Positions 30,745 to 42,884 are shown, numbered from the stretch's first letter. The stretch: DNA of 64,000 bases from Neofusicoccum parvum (GCA_020912385.1 CP087222.1:434001-498000); one strand, 5' to 3'. The notes: generated by a model from the sequence alone, not told the origin. A program made the numbers and translations.

Positions 30745-31191
30745 CTGAAGCGGCGCTGGACGCTGCCTGGGTAGGCGTTGTCTTGGGAGCTAGCCGCGGA
30801 CTTCTTAAATAAGAAGCTGTCCTCTACCAGTCAGCGGCAGTGAGTGGCGAAGGCCAAGGCATGTCTTGCAACGCGTGCCTGCCTTCGTGGGCAGTTAAAC
30901 CTGGACTTGACGTTCCCTCGGTGCACAATTGTGTCAAGACAAGTGATTGAACTACTATTGAAGTGGGCAGCACGACGACTCGCAAACACGAATTGCTCAA
31001 CCACAATAATGCACTCCGGAGAAAATGGCTGGGATTAATGATACATCCGCGTAGGCAGTTGAAGCATCCATCCGGATGCAGAAGTGCATAGATCTACGTA
31101 CCAAAGCCATACGGATGAATGCCTCACCTCCCCATCCGCGAGCTCCGTTGAAAGTTCAGGGCACCCATTTCTTCCACTCCTATGCCCCACC
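30745..31191. other. intergenic with dispersed repeat
   Basis: Contains the second copy of the 64-bp repeat (31058-31121); otherwise nothing recognised. Confidence 0.5.
31058..31121 (+). repeat. 64-bp dispersed repeat, copy 2 (partner at 5049-5112)
   Basis: Same length and block order as copy 1. It contains the palindrome CATCCGGATG at its left part; copy 1 has the same palindrome in its right block. Confidence 0.6.
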
Positions 31192-31980
31192 TTAAACCAA
31201 CAGCGCCCCTCCATTCGTCGAAATCACACTCCCCGTCACATTCCCGTCCTTCATCAGATACAAAAACGACTCGGCCACATCCTCCACGCGCCCCACCCGC
31301 CCCGTCGGCATCTTCTGCTCCAGCCCCTTCATCATCATCTCCTTCTCCTCGGCCGGCATGCGCCACAGCTCCGTGTCCACCGCGCCGGGCGCCACGCAGT
31401 TCACGCGCACGGGCTTCATCTCCAGCGCCAGCGCGCGCGTCATGCTGAAGTGGCCGGCGGCGAAGCTACCCACGACGGCCCAGCCGGGCATGGGGCGCTC
31501 GGCGACGGCGCCGGACGTGATGGCGAACGAGGCGTCGGCGGAGCGCGGGAGGCGCTTCGCGGCCTCGCGGGCGCAGATGAGCGGGGCGTAGAAGCGCACC
31601 GTGCCGGCCTTGGTCATGCGCTCGACGGTCGCGTCGGCCAGCGGCATGGTGGCCAGCGCGTCGCCCGCCGAGAAGACGACGTGGTCGAGGCGGGAGGACA
31701 GCCCGGCGAAGAGCTCGGCTACGTTGGCCTCGAGCGTCGCGCCGTCGCCCAGGTCGCACACCGCCGACTCGATGCGGCCGCCTGCTGCGGCGGACGGGTA
31801 GGCGGCGGAGAGGCGCTGGACCGCGGAGGCTAGGCGGGATGGGTTGGACGAGGAGATGGTGACGCGCGCGCCGTGCTCCAGCGAGGCTTCGGCGACGCCG
31901 TAGCCGATGCCGGAGCTGCCGCCGATGATGAGGACGTGCTTGTCGACGAGCTTGGAGGTATATTTGCGTTGGTCGGTCAT
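31192..31980 (-). CDS. short-chain dehydrogenase/reductase lacking the usual YxxxK
   Basis: 262 residues from MTDQRKYTSKLVDKH (31980); an upstream ATG at 32067 would add a Pro/Gln-rich 29 residues that look like leader. Rossmann motifs are clear: LIIGGSSGIGYGVAEASLE near the N terminus, and CDLGD after strand 3. The catalytic stretch has ITSG with the Ser, but where Tyr and Lys normally stand it reads PMPGWAVVGSFAAG, so the YxxxK pair is absent. VRVNCVAPGAVDTELW and GSVISTNGGALLV complete the fold. SDRs with PGW in this place form a recognised-looking fungal subgroup; the chemistry is therefore uncertain. NAD(P) binding is expected from the Gly motif. Confidence 0.85.
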   Translation of the reverse strand: MTDQRKYTSKLVDKHVLIIGGSSGIGYGVAEASLEHGARVTISSSNPSRLASAVQRLSAAYPSAAAGGRIESAVCDLGDGATLEANVAELFAGLSSRLDHVVFSAGDALATMPLADATVERMTKAGTVRFYAPLICAREAAKRLPRSADASFAITSGAVAERPMPGWAVVGSFAAGHFSMTRALALEMKPVRVNCVAPGAVDTELWRMPAEEKEMMMKGLEQKMPTGRVGRVEDVAESFLYLMKDGNVTGSVISTNGGALLV

Positions 31981-33111
31981 GGTGGATTGGTTGGTGGGAG
32001 GGAGGGGCTGGGGTTGTGGTTGGAGCTTTGTGGGGTTGGCCGCCGGTTTCTGAGGAGCTGTGGTCAATTAAACTGGTGGGGGGAAGAAGCACAGGAGAGA
32101 TGCTGCCAAGATATAAATACTGGTTCGCTGGACTCTGAGGCCCGTAAATGGTCTCCTGACTGGTCTGAAAGCTGAAGTGCATGCAGAAGTGATGTTGGAA
32201 TGTCGTAGGACGGAGTTTAGAGCTGCGCCGGAGTTAGAGCAGGGAATCTTTGACGTCAGCACCGCGTCCGTGGACTGGGGAAGACCAGCTCCCGCCGCCT
32301 CGCGCAATGTGGTCCAAGTTGTGGTCGCTTCACCCCACGGCCCACTTCCCATGCTGTGTTTGCGGCGCTGACATTGTGGGGAGACGCCGGTCGGCTGCAG
32401 CATTATCTCCGTGCATGTGCTTTCTCCTGCTCGTTCTGTCCAGATCTGATGGTCGGGAAGTCTGTTGCACCGTGGGCAGACCGCTAGCTCCTCCCGGAGA
32501 TTGCAACCCTGCTCTCCTCTAAACCCCGAAGCGCATTCGTAAGGATGCCTCACCTGCTTCAAGACGCCTTGTGCGACGCTTGGGGGGGAGTCTGGGCGGA
32601 CAAGGAGACGAGGAAGAGGGCAGGGTGTTTGCGCAACTCCACGCTGTTCCGTGGCCCCGCAGTGCAACGCAGCCAGTCCCTGGAAACGGCCACACCTAGG
32701 TAGGTATCACAACTGCCTCGTTGGGCATCACCCTACCGTCGCAACGGCTATCGTCTATGGTGCCGCGCGGAACCGCTCCACCCCCCGTCAGAAACTCTGT
32801 ACTCGCCCTGTCAATGCTAATTTTGGCTCTGCAAGGTTCGGCGAGGATTCATGCGATGTCAAGGATGCGGTGCGTTGAAACAAGCATCTTCCGATCGTTG
32901 TCGGGCTTCAACGCTTTCATCCCCGCAGTCTGTGGTCTGATCGACGCGGGTGGAAGTCGGCCCAGGAAGAAAACCTGGGACGCGTCTTTCGACGTCGCCC
33001 AATGTCGCACATAGTTTCTCGCCTCGCCTGAAAATTCCGATTTGAATTACATCGTCGAATCTATCATACTTTTTTGGGTCTCGTCGTGCCAATCGTCGTA
33101 TCGTCTATGTT
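31981..33111. other. 1.1-kb intergenic region
   Basis: Promoter side of the SDR and 3' side of EMC1. The minus-strand ORF 32068-32667 has no domain and is probably leader. Confidence 0.5.
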
Positions 33112-36090
33112 TTACACTATCTGCCATCTGGCGTTGATCTGCTTCCTGCGCACCTACAGCCGGTGTCAGTCGTGCAACCTCAGGGGGCTTGTGCAAGGTG
33201 TTGACAGGGAACATGCATGGGAAGGATCGGAGGCATAGCGGAAAAGGTCAAACTCACCAAAGGCGCCACAAATAGGACACCAACAAACAGCGCCGCGACT
33301 GTCGCCAGTAGCTGCAAACGGTTGAACCCCTTGCCAAGAATGTCGAACGCGAAGCTAGGAGATACACGCGTCCCAAATACGTCGAGTCCGTACGCAAAAA
33401 CCAGGCTCGTGCTCTCGAGCAGCGCAGGGGAAGTGATGACCTTCTTGATCCCAAGCACCTCCCTCTTGTGATTCAGATACTGCGCCGGGTTGAACTCAAT
33501 GACAGGAGTGTAGCGCATGAGACCCTCCGCAGCCTCTTCCGGGGTCGGGTCGCGGCCCACAGGGCGTCGCGGGTCAAGGATTTGGCGGGGGATCCCAACA
33601 ATCGAGTTGGACTGTGGAAGGGTGACTAGGAGCCACTTGGACGTGATGCCCTGCGCCGTCTGTGTCACAGCCATGTGGGAGATAGGTTCCGGAATGTGAT
33701 AGGTCTGCGAGAGGACGTGCGGTTTGGCGGATTCGCCGACCACCCCGGCGAAGGGCCGAATTGCAGAGTAGTTTGAGGCGGCGCCAAAGGGGCCACGGTC
33801 GTTGGGCAGCGTAGATTCAAAGAACTCGGCAACAACTAGCTGATGACCCTTGGACGGCACCTCGAAAGAGGAGCCAAGTGTGAAGGAGTACGTCACCCAA
33901 TTCTCCGACAGTGCTCCGGCAATCGTCTGCGTAGTGTCGACACCCTCGTGAGTGGCTTGCCACAAAAGAGCGCCAGATACGCCGTCCAGCAGGTAGACGG
34001 ACAGTACACCAGTGGAGTCTGCGACTGCACTCACAAGGACCAGGTTGGGGTTGAGGTACTTGTAAAGAACACGGCGGTCTCCGAGAACCTTGCCAATGGA
34101 AGCAACCGGGTCGTCCGCAGGCCTGGGGTCCACGCTGATAATGCGTTCGCCAGCGGTAGGAGCAAACCTCCATGCCAATTCAGACCCAGACCAGAAGCCT
34201 TTGATTTCGCCGTCAACAATCTTGTAGGTGAACTCGGCCTCTTCTGGAGCGCTTGTAGCTTCCTCGGCATCTAATTCAAGCGCCAATTTCAATGGAACAC
34301 TTCGAATGAGATGTCCAGTGGTTGCGTTGAGGAGGACGTGGCGGCTAAGCTGCGGGAAAACAGCGGCGATCTGGCCCTTGGTGTTGACCTCGAGCTCAAC
34401 TTCCTCGACCTTCTGTCCATGCGGCAGCTCCAGGACATCATGATTCCAAATAACGGAGCCGCCGCTGACTGCCAGAAAACGGCCGCTTTCGGTGGCGACG
34501 ACAACGGGCTTGTTGAGTCCGAAAGTATCACGCTGCGCCTTGTCCAAAACATCAGACGCCGAATCATGAGGCAAGAAACGGTTGGGGAGAGTTTGCAGAA
34601 AGTCCGGGAGGTGCTCCAGATCCTTCAGGTGGCGCTTAACCCTGTGTACGTAAGCGGCTAGGACACTTTGGTGCGTTTCAATCTCCAGCTCTTGCGCCAG
34701 GGATTCTTCGGTTGGGAAATCAACCCAAATGGCGTCAAGAGCTCCTGATAGGACTTCCGGTCGGGACCAGGTAAGTTCGCCGTTGCGAAGTAGATCCCAG
34801 TTTCCATTCGAAAGGTAAATTGTAGACCTCACAGCGGATGCGCTACCATCCCGCACAGCAACCTCAGACACAGCGTGCAAAGGATACACGGAGTCATCGA
34901 AGACAGCGTTCTTCACCGGCCAGCGCCCCAGTATCCCATGGGACGCAGACGAGACCACCAGGACTTCTTCCGGGGTAATCCTGGTGAAGTAGACATTCGC
35001 ATCCGTAGTGCTGGTTGCAAATGCTCCTTGGCCAGCAAGCTTAGGCAGGTCGTAAGCCTTGGAAATAGAGCCCGCCTTGAGATCGGCGTGGTATACTTCA
35101 GCCCAGTGCCTGCTTGCAGTCTGATAGTGGACCAAGAAATGCGGCAAAGAATTGATGCTGTGCGGCGCGTGGAGTACAACTTTCTGAATCTCTTCTCCGC
35201 TATTGTTCTCGATGCTGAACGTAGAGATGCCCTTTGTGCCGATGATGTTGACCTTCAGAGACTTGTACGACTTATCCGTCCAAGCAAGCAGCGGAGAGGC
35301 GGTGTTTGCGCCAACGAAGAGGATATCATCCGCGGTCGAGACTTCACTTTCGGAGGAAAGTGTATACTGATCGACCTTCTGGCCGGTGAGTGGGTTGAGT
35401 GCGGTGACCTTGATTTTCAGGCCGCCGAGCATCGTCGAGTGCAGAGAGATGGAGTAGACGGCGGTAGCAGAGGTCGAGATTTGGAACGGGACATCGCCAC
35501 TGCAAGCCATGTCAGCACCATGCAAGCGCGTGAGAGAATCTAGGCTACCTGTTGTCCTCGAACTCCCACTTCACCTCGCCAGTCTGGCCATCCAGTCTTC
35601 TTGCGGTCGAGCTGCTGCCACCGAACAGCACGACGACGTCCTTGGTGCCACTAGCAGTGGCCGAAGCATCAGCGAGCTCCAGGACCTCGAGGTCCTTCAC
35701 AGAGGCGCCCTTGAAGCTGCTGCTCCAGGCAAGCTTGCCGTCGGCGGCGTCCCAAGCAGCAACCTGGCCTTCCACGGCGCTGATGACGGTGTCCTGGTTC
35801 TCGCCAGCCCTCAAGAAGCCATCAACAGCGGTCGAGCTGGAGGACAGGGGCTGCCTCCATACGGCGGCGCCATCTCTGGGATTCACGGCGCCGAGTACGA
35901 GCTTATCGGACAGGGCGTAGAGCAGCGAGGCCTTGGAGTCCGGGCGCGGCTGGTGGAAGAAGGCGGCATGCTGCTGCGGCGCACCCAGCAGGGCATAGTG
36001 GTAGTCGACATGGTAGGCGTCGTCGGCGAAGACGGCGAGGGTCGAGGGGACCAGCGAGGCGGCCAATGCCAGCAGCGAGGAGAGCAGCAT
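33112..36090 (-). CDS. emc1: ER membrane protein complex subunit 1 (EMC1), 3 exons
   Basis: Exons are 36090-35549, 35499-33258 and 33153-33112, giving 941 residues, normal for the family. It has a signal peptide (MLLSSLLALAASLVPSTLAV) followed directly by FADDAYHVDYHYALLG, the usual EMC1 lumenal start. A long beta-propeller-type lumenal part follows, with tryptophan/Gly blades such as WRQPL, LAWSSSF and VKWEFEDN. The conserved C-terminal block has SNSIVGIPRQILDPRRPVGR and GLMRYTPVIEFNPAQYLNHK. One membrane helix (LLATVAALFVGVLFVAPLV) and a short cytosolic tail RRKQINARW end the protein. The tail is on a separate 42-nt exon; without that splice the protein would end in unrelated residues. EMC1 is a core subunit of the complex that inserts tail-anchored and multipass proteins into the ER. 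Confidence 0.95.
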
Positions 36091-37703
36091 TGTTCGCGTC
36101 GATGGCAGGCTGGCGGGCTGGCGGGCGAGCTGAGCGCGTAGTGTTGCGTGGGCCGCGGAGCTTGCCGGGCGGCGCACGTGACGGGCCGGGATGGGCTCGA
36201 CGCGGCGCTGGGCGCGCACCGCGTTCCCTCCACCCAGCACCTGGCACCCTGCGCAGGCCGGCCGGCCGTTGCAGCTGCAGCACTGGCAGACGGCAATTCC
36301 AACCACACCACATGCGCCGTTGCGTCCCTGATCTGCTGCACGCGCTCGTATCTCGCGCGGCCGCGCTGCAAATCAATTACGCTGGCACCACGCCCCCATA
36401 ATTACCTCGCCGCGCGCGCTCCTGACGGGCGCCTCCCCGAGCGCGTCGGCGTCGAAATTGCTGTGCTGTCGCAGCTGCGCGCTGGCCGGCAGCCACGCGC
36501 TCATGGTGCCGTCGGCTGGCGGGCGGGCCAGGCTGCGGTGCGAGGCAGAGGCCGGCGCCCACGTCGGCGGCGCGCAGGAGGGAGCGCCCGCGCAGCCTGG
36601 GTGCCTGGCAGGCGGCGCGCGCCCGGCGGTGAGGCAAGTCAGGCGTCGGCTGCGCTTGCGGCAGGCGGCGATCGTCTCGCCAGTTGTGCATGCACCAGGG
36701 CGGGCGACATTTGTCGGGGTTGTGCAGCGGCGCAGGGGCGCGGGCACGTCCCGGGCGATTGGTGCCTGGCGAGTTCCAGCTGGAGGGATGGGCCTCGCCG
36801 TTCAGCGCAGAGCCGCCGCGCTGGCGCCTCCGCGACGCCCTCCGGCCGTGGCTGCGCGGTGCCTCGACTAGCTGTGCCTGCCGGTTTGAGGCGGCGGAGA
36901 TCATGCTGTCATCCGCGCGCGCCCGGCCAGGTCGACTGATGGCCCACGGCTCAAGGCTGTCTGCGCGCGCACTGATGCGGTTACGTCGACGCTCGCCTAT
37001 CACTTTCAAGCTCCGCGAAATTATGTCAACCGCCAACGCCTAAACAATCCAGCGCAGCACGAGCTGCGCAGCGCCGTCTATTAATCATGCCCGCGCCCGC
37101 CTCGCGCGCCCCATCGCCGTCCTCACCACCTCGAGACCCATCCCCACGCCCACCGCTCCCCGGCGCCCCCGTCCAGCCCGCCTCGCCGCGCTCCAGGCCC
37201 GCGCCCTCGCCCACACTTGTCCTTGCCGAGCTCCCCCCGGTCTGCGCCTGACTCCGCCGCCCTCGACGCATCCTTGCTCGCGCCCTCGACCGCCGACCCT
37301 CACGGCTGCTGGTGCGCAACCGCTCCGCCAGCGTCGCCTGCCCAACGCGACGCTCCGCGCCCCAATTGCGTGCACATGGCTGACAGGCGCCCTAGCGACC
37401 CCCGGCTGAGTCGTTCCCACGGTACGCGCCGCGCACGGCTTCTCGTCCGAGCCGCACATCGCGAGAGCTAGGCCCAGCACCCAGCACCCAGCACCCAGCA
37501 CACCACCTCCGCCTGCGCCCTGGCCGAGCCACGGCAAGCTCGCAAGCAGCTCGTACCTCGACTTCCTGCGTGGCGTGCTCCTCCTGCGCCAGCTGCTGGC
37601 GCGCGGGCTCCGACTCCCACGCTCCAGCTCTCGCGCGCGCGAGTCTTCCCGCCCCGTACCCTCCGTCCCCTGCTGCACCCCCCGCCCGCCCGCGAGCAGA
37701 GGC
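36091..37703. other. 1.6-kb very GC-rich divergent promoter region
   Basis: Between EMC1 (minus) and the RSR1-like gene (plus). All ORFs here are GC-driven and overlap on both strands. It has a short heptamer repeat CCAGCAC (about 4 copies, 37473-37502). No gene supported. Confidence 0.55.
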
Positions 37704-38681
37704 ATGTCACAACGAGAGTACCACATCGTCGTCCTCGGATCCGGTATGAGAGACCCGCCCCAGCTGCGCCGATCGCGATCTGCGCTAGTGCTGACGCCGT
37801 CTCTGAACAGGTGGAGTGGGCAAGAGCTGTCTCACAGGTAAAGCCCACGCCCCCCCCCGCCGCGCAGACCCGCCCAATTGACCGCCCAACAGCGCAGTTT
37901 GTCCAGAATGTCTGGATCGAGTCCTACGACCCGACCATCGAGGACTCGTACCGCAAGGCCATCGACGTCGATGTTAGTAGCGCGCAAGCTGCCCGCCGCC
38001 CTCTGAAGGACGATTGAAGCCTGACTCCGCGCGCTCTAGGGACGGTCGGTAGTGCTCGAGATCCTGGACACTGCAGGAACGGAGCAGTTTAGTGAGTCTT
38101 CCCTGCATCTCTGCGCGCGCATCCTGCTAACCGGCCCGCAGCTGCCATGAGGTACCTCTCCCGCGCCCGACAGCTGCCCCGCACCCCGCTAACCCGCCGC
38201 AAGGGAGCTCTACATGAAAACCGGCCAAGGCTTCCTCCTCGTGTTCAGCATCACCTCAATGACGTCCCTCCACGAACTTGCCGAGCTGCGCGACCAGATA
38301 ATCCGAATAAAAGACGACGAGCGCGTGCCCATCGTGCTGGTGGGCAACAAGTCCGACCTGGAAGAAGACCGCGCCGTCACGCGCGCACGAGCGTTCGCCG
38401 TCAGCCAGGCGTGGGGCAACTGCCCGTACTACGAGACCAGTGCGCGGCGCCGCGCAAACGTCGACGAAGTCTTTGTGGATCTCTGCAGGCAGATCATCCG
38501 GAGGGATATGGAGCGCTCCCGCTCGCATGCAGACGCGTACGGCCGCGCCAGCGCCAGCGGCCGACGGCACCACCCCTCCAGTCGGCACAGCACCGGTGGC
38601 GGCGGCGGCGGCGGCGGCAGCGGGAGCAGCACGACCGGGAGGCGACGAAATCGCCGTGATCACCGGTGCGTGATATTATAG
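37704..38681 (+). CDS. rsr1: Ras-family small GTPase, RSR1/BUD1 (Rap-like) type, 6 exons
   Basis: Exons are 37704-37743, 37812-37838, 37893-37972, 38040-38091, 38142-38151 and 38204-38681, giving 228 residues. Exon 5 is a 10-nt microexon. The joined protein has the P loop GSGGVGKS, effector loop YDPTIEDSY, switch II DTAGTEQFTAMRE, the base-recognition motifs NKSD and ETSA, and the prenylation box CVIL. A variable region before it contains HPSSRHSTGG, a poly-Gly run and basic clusters. YDPTIEDSYRK and MKTGQGFLLVFSITS fit Rap/Rsr1 rather than Ras2 or Rho. In fungi this GTPase directs the polarity machinery (Cdc42 module) at the plasma membrane. The ETSARRRANVDEVF segment differs from the usual SAK/SAR, a minor oddity. 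Confidence 0.93.
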
Positions 38682-39804
38682 CGGAAGCAGCCTGGCCGGG
38701 GCAGGTATGTGTTTGCACAACGCATGTGCAGTCAGCCATGTGCACATGTGTCTGGTGTGTACGGGAATGTCTTGATCTACAGTTGTTATTACTACTTTCT
38801 CGATAGGCTTTTTTGGACGGCTGGGCTGGACCGCGGCATTGTTGGATCACGGGCGGATTGGTGTCTTCCTTCGGATGAGCAAGCTCGCAGAATCATCACC
38901 ATCACATTCGGATAGACGTACGATATAGAACGAGTACAGCTTACGGCTGAAAATTAATGTCCACGAAGACTTAATTTCTTCCACACCACAGTCACTATTT
39001 TCTTACTCAGCCGTTCCTCTCGTTTCTGCAGCATTCCTTCCGCCTATCAGCATTTCCTCGGCCGAGCAATCTACTTTTGATTTTGGTCCTCCAGTCACAA
39101 AACCAACGTCACCATTTCATATTTTGTGATCTGCGACTAATTTTTCTACCTTGCAGGCCCGTCACGGCTTGTCCAATCCCTAACCCGAATTTCCGACGAG
39201 CATCACGAGAGACAAGCTCGTCCCACCACCGCCCCCGCGCTCGCGGTCAGGCCGATCCGAGACATTGTCTATCACATCTGGCCACCCCGGACTTCGGCTC
39301 CTGGGCCGGGACCGGAACTTCGGAGCTGACAGGGAGAAAGACCACAACGGGCCACGCCTCGTGCAATGCCAAGGAAGATCGGGCCTTGTGTTATGAGGTT
39401 AGCTGCCTGGTACGCGCAAACGCATACTCAGATCTATTTCAGCTATCCAATTTTCTAAGTTTCTTGCTTAGGCAAGCCGCCAAGCCAGGATTCATGAGGC
39501 GAATACGAAGGCCACGATGCAGTACCTTTCCGCCTGCTTCCTATTCTCTCGGCGAGGCAGACTGCTGTTGCTGACAATTGTGTGGCTGGCCAGCCCTTCT
39601 CCAATCCACGTATCTGGACGCGTCAAGCGGCAAAAAAAAAAAGAGGGAACGCGTGAACAGTTTTAGTTGGAAGGGATCCACCACGGCCGATCAACGTGCA
39701 AGTTACCGCGGGCGCAGCCAGCCAAACGGAACGCATGCGATCTCGGGTTTCCGATCCACTATCCCACCTTTTTTTTCTCTCATACGGTGTCCACTCCCCG
39801 CCTC

Positions 39805-39839
39805 CCGCCGCCGCCGCCGCCGCCGTCACCGCCGCCGCG
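39805..39839 (+). repeat. CCG trinucleotide repeat
   Basis: Seven uninterrupted CCG units, then TCA and further CCG units; non-coding context. Confidence 0.8.
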
Positions 39840-40500
39840 GAGCCCGAGGATACGGATCCGCCGTGCTTTGGGGGGAAGCGGATGATGCGCGCCACCAATG
39901 CACGCCGCCGCACGTCCCCCCCGCCCCATCACCTCCGCCGGTCTGTCTGTCCGTCTGTCGCCTGTCACCAGACGCCCTCTTTTCGGCGCAGGCGCCAAAC
40001 CTTTCTCCCACAAGTCGCTCGCAACCCCCTCCCCCTCCATCGCGCCGTCAAGCACCTTGAGCGTCCACGGCGTCTCGCGCATCTCCGCCCCGCCCAGCCG
40101 CGTCCCCACGCCGCGTGGCTGCAGAGAGCGAGGAAAGAGCGTTCGGCGACCGCTTGGCTGCCGCCGCCGCCGTCCCGAACCCAGCGGATCTGGCGGCCCC
40201 CGCGCCCCGCGCCTGAGCCCGGCCGGCCGGCGCGGACGGCAAGGAGCGGACGGGAACGCGGACCCGGAGGACGGCAGGAAGGGGGGGTGGACGGACGGAC
40301 GACAAGGCAGCGGCACGGGTAGCGCAGATCTGCGACCCCGGCCGCGTCCGCCGCGCGCGTTGCTGCGGTCCTGATTTTTGTCGTTCTCGCCTGTTGACCT
40401 GCTTTGATTGTGCAGGGTCGATCACTTCCTTCTGCTCGTCGGGATGGATAGATAGGCGGAGGTCCGTGGGGGGGAAGGGAAGCAGGGAGTTTGGATGTGG

Positions 40501-40524
40501 TGGGATGGGATGGGATGGGATGGG
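40501..40524 (+). repeat. TGGGA pentanucleotide microsatellite
   Basis: Four to five tandem TGGGA units. Confidence 0.8.
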
Positions 40525-42000
40525 GCTCGCTTGTCGATTGCCGGAGATGGTTGGGAGCCATCATCTCCGGAGGTCGCCGATGACGAGATCGCAGAGATAT
40601 GGCGCGACGTGGGGAGATGGGCGAGATACCGGTGCCTGGCAGGGCCTGGAACCAGAGGGATTCAGGGGGGGAGGGGAACGCGTGGTGAGGCGTGGGGTGT
40701 TGGTGTGTCTCGTGTGAGCGATGGGGTTTGTCGGTTGGTTGGTTCTTGCTCCTGGTGGTGAGATCGACGTTTCTTTTCTTCCTGTTTGGTGCGTTGGTCT
40801 TGCGCGTCAGGATCTCTTTTTTTCTCTCGTTTCGTCGGTTCGTCACATTGCGCAAAGGGCAGGGTTGCGATGCATGTGAAGCGGATGTGCTGCGCATTGC
40901 CGCCGTTTCACCAATCTCTTATACATACGTTTTTGTACGACGTCAGAACTATTGGTCCCGGGATATTTTCCGGGTCGAGCTGTATGGAGTGCATATACTC
41001 GCACAGGTAGCCGCGGGCCAAGGCGTCTTTGGTGCAGCAAGCTTGTGACCAGTCACCGGTCAGTGAAGGTTGGTCTGCAACGCGGATTGGGGCATCGAGA
41101 TCCTGTGGGATTGAGCGATGGCGGCGTCTAAGGCGCTGGCAAACGCAATTGTCGATGAAACAAGCAATCAGCCAACATCTGCAAATATGCAGGCTGAACG
41201 TTGAAGCGTAAGGCGGGCATCAGATGGCGTTGGAGGCGTTGGAAAAAGGAAAACAGAGGCAAAGCCAAACCGACGGCCGGCGCTTTACCAGCGCAACGGT
41301 CCTGCCGCGATCCTCGGCGGAACGGGCGGTAGATTGCAGCCGTGGAACTGGGTGCTTTTGAGAGCTGTCGCCCGTGCGCTGGCCGGCTCTTACATGAGAG
41401 ATAGGCAGAGGATCGTGGACGGTTAGAGCAAGGATTCACTTAGGCGAATTTGCTCTGGCGCGCCTCCACCTGCCTTCCCGAACCTTCCTCCTCCTCGCAT
41501 CATTTCCTCCCGTCATCCCACGGGACGGGAGATTTGCCAATGCACTTGCCTCCGCCTAGTCCACACAGCCCCCTCCTTACCATTCGCGTGGGCTCCCTCG
41601 GGATCCGAAATTGAGGTTCCTCGCGAGACGATCAATGACCAACCGCGCTCCTCGCTTGAACGCAAGGCACCCGTCAGAGTGGAAAGTGATATATCGGATT
41701 TTCCGTTGCTATGTTTGGGTCTAAGGAGAAGGGCGCGTGGTCGATTGGGGTTGGTGACAGCGCAGTCTCCCGTCCACGCAAGGGGAGAAGGCTGTGTCTG
41801 TATTGGCAAAAAGAGAGGAGACGATCTCGAGCAAATCGGATGGGCGAGACGTCATGCACACACCCTGTTGGATTCATCAGTGCGGCCACGCGCGCGCTGC
41901 TGCGGGACTAAAGCACGCCCCCCTTTTTCCGAACTGGTCTTTTCTTTTCTTTTTCGGCAGCTCTCCTCGCAGGGCTGCAGTAGCGTGCATTTGGGAGACG

Positions 42001-42022
42001 TGCATGTGCATATGCACATGCA
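42001..42022. repeat. 22-bp perfect palindrome
   Basis: TGCATGTGCAT followed at once by its reverse complement ATGCACATGCA, with no spacer. It could be a dimeric factor site; no gene start lies within 800 bp. Confidence 0.7.
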
Positions 42023-42884
42023 ATGCACGCGTGCGTTGCCCGTTTGGGTAGGGCAGCCGCCCGTTCGCAGTGGTGATGTCCAGGAAAGTTGTATGAGGAT
42101 GCGCGGGCCGATCCTGTTGTGCGACCAATAGATCGTTGGCCCTGTGGTCCCTCCCCGAATGCTGGATGGATGTGTCTCCGTTGATCGGCGAGGGGAAAGG
42201 GTCCCGACAGAAGGGGTGGGATGATCTAGGCGATAGGTTATTTTTTGGCGCTGGGTGTGATGTGAAGCGGATGCTCGGCTAAAGAAGCTACGCAATTCGT
42301 GCATGTGGGTTCTTCTCGTTGGTTTTATGCAGGAGCGTTCATTGATCGGAGCGCGGAGTCTGTGCTCGGGCGAGACGGGTGTGCTACACTTGCGAAGACG
42401 CACACCGGTGAGCGTTATTTCTGCCGGTGCAAGTCGGTACAGGTGTTGTGTGGCTTTGATTTTCACGCTGGATCAGGACGTCGTGCCTGGTGTTTTCGAT
42501 GGTGCTGCGGGCATTTGACTGGTCAGCATCGGCACTCGGGAACGACTCCCATTCGGTATCTCCACTGCAGTCATTACGAAGCGCATACGGGGTCATGTGA
42601 TGGCAATCTTTGGCAACTGAACCGCAGAATTACGTATTCAAATTGCCGTGGTTGTGAGGAACAAACCCAATCTACGCGTAGAAGCTCGCTTTGGAAAGAC
42701 TCTCAGCTGTTGATATTCCACGCGAGAAACGTCAACTCCTCACTCAACATACCAGTGTGCTCTTCGAGACGGTATCACTATGTAGATACACGAACAAAGA
42801 TACTCCAAATCAGTCTGGCCGCTACGACAGAGGTGGATATCGAGACCAAACAGTGTCTCCTGATATCTTTCCACCTTCTCTATG

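Larger units (their letters stand above)
38682..42884. other. 4.2-kb gene-free region
   Basis: No supported gene. It holds CT- and GC-rich low complexity, a CCG-repeat (39805-39839), a TGGGA pentamer repeat (40501-40524) and a 22-bp perfect palindrome (42001-42022). The largest ORF (39965-40897, minus) is low-complexity and Arg/Pro-rich, without domain or splice logic. Confidence 0.5.

Noticed and set aside
31466..32182. Minus-strand ORF in a second frame over the SDR
   Set aside because: Shifted-frame shadow of the SDR coding region.
39965..40897. Minus-strand 310-residue ORF
   Set aside because: Arg/Pro-rich low complexity over microsatellites, no domain, overlapping ORFs on the other strand.
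42385..42450. THTGERYFC string resembling a C2H2 zinc-finger linker
   Set aside because: Only one linker-like match, no Cys2His2 spacing around it, and stop codons nearby in flanking parts.
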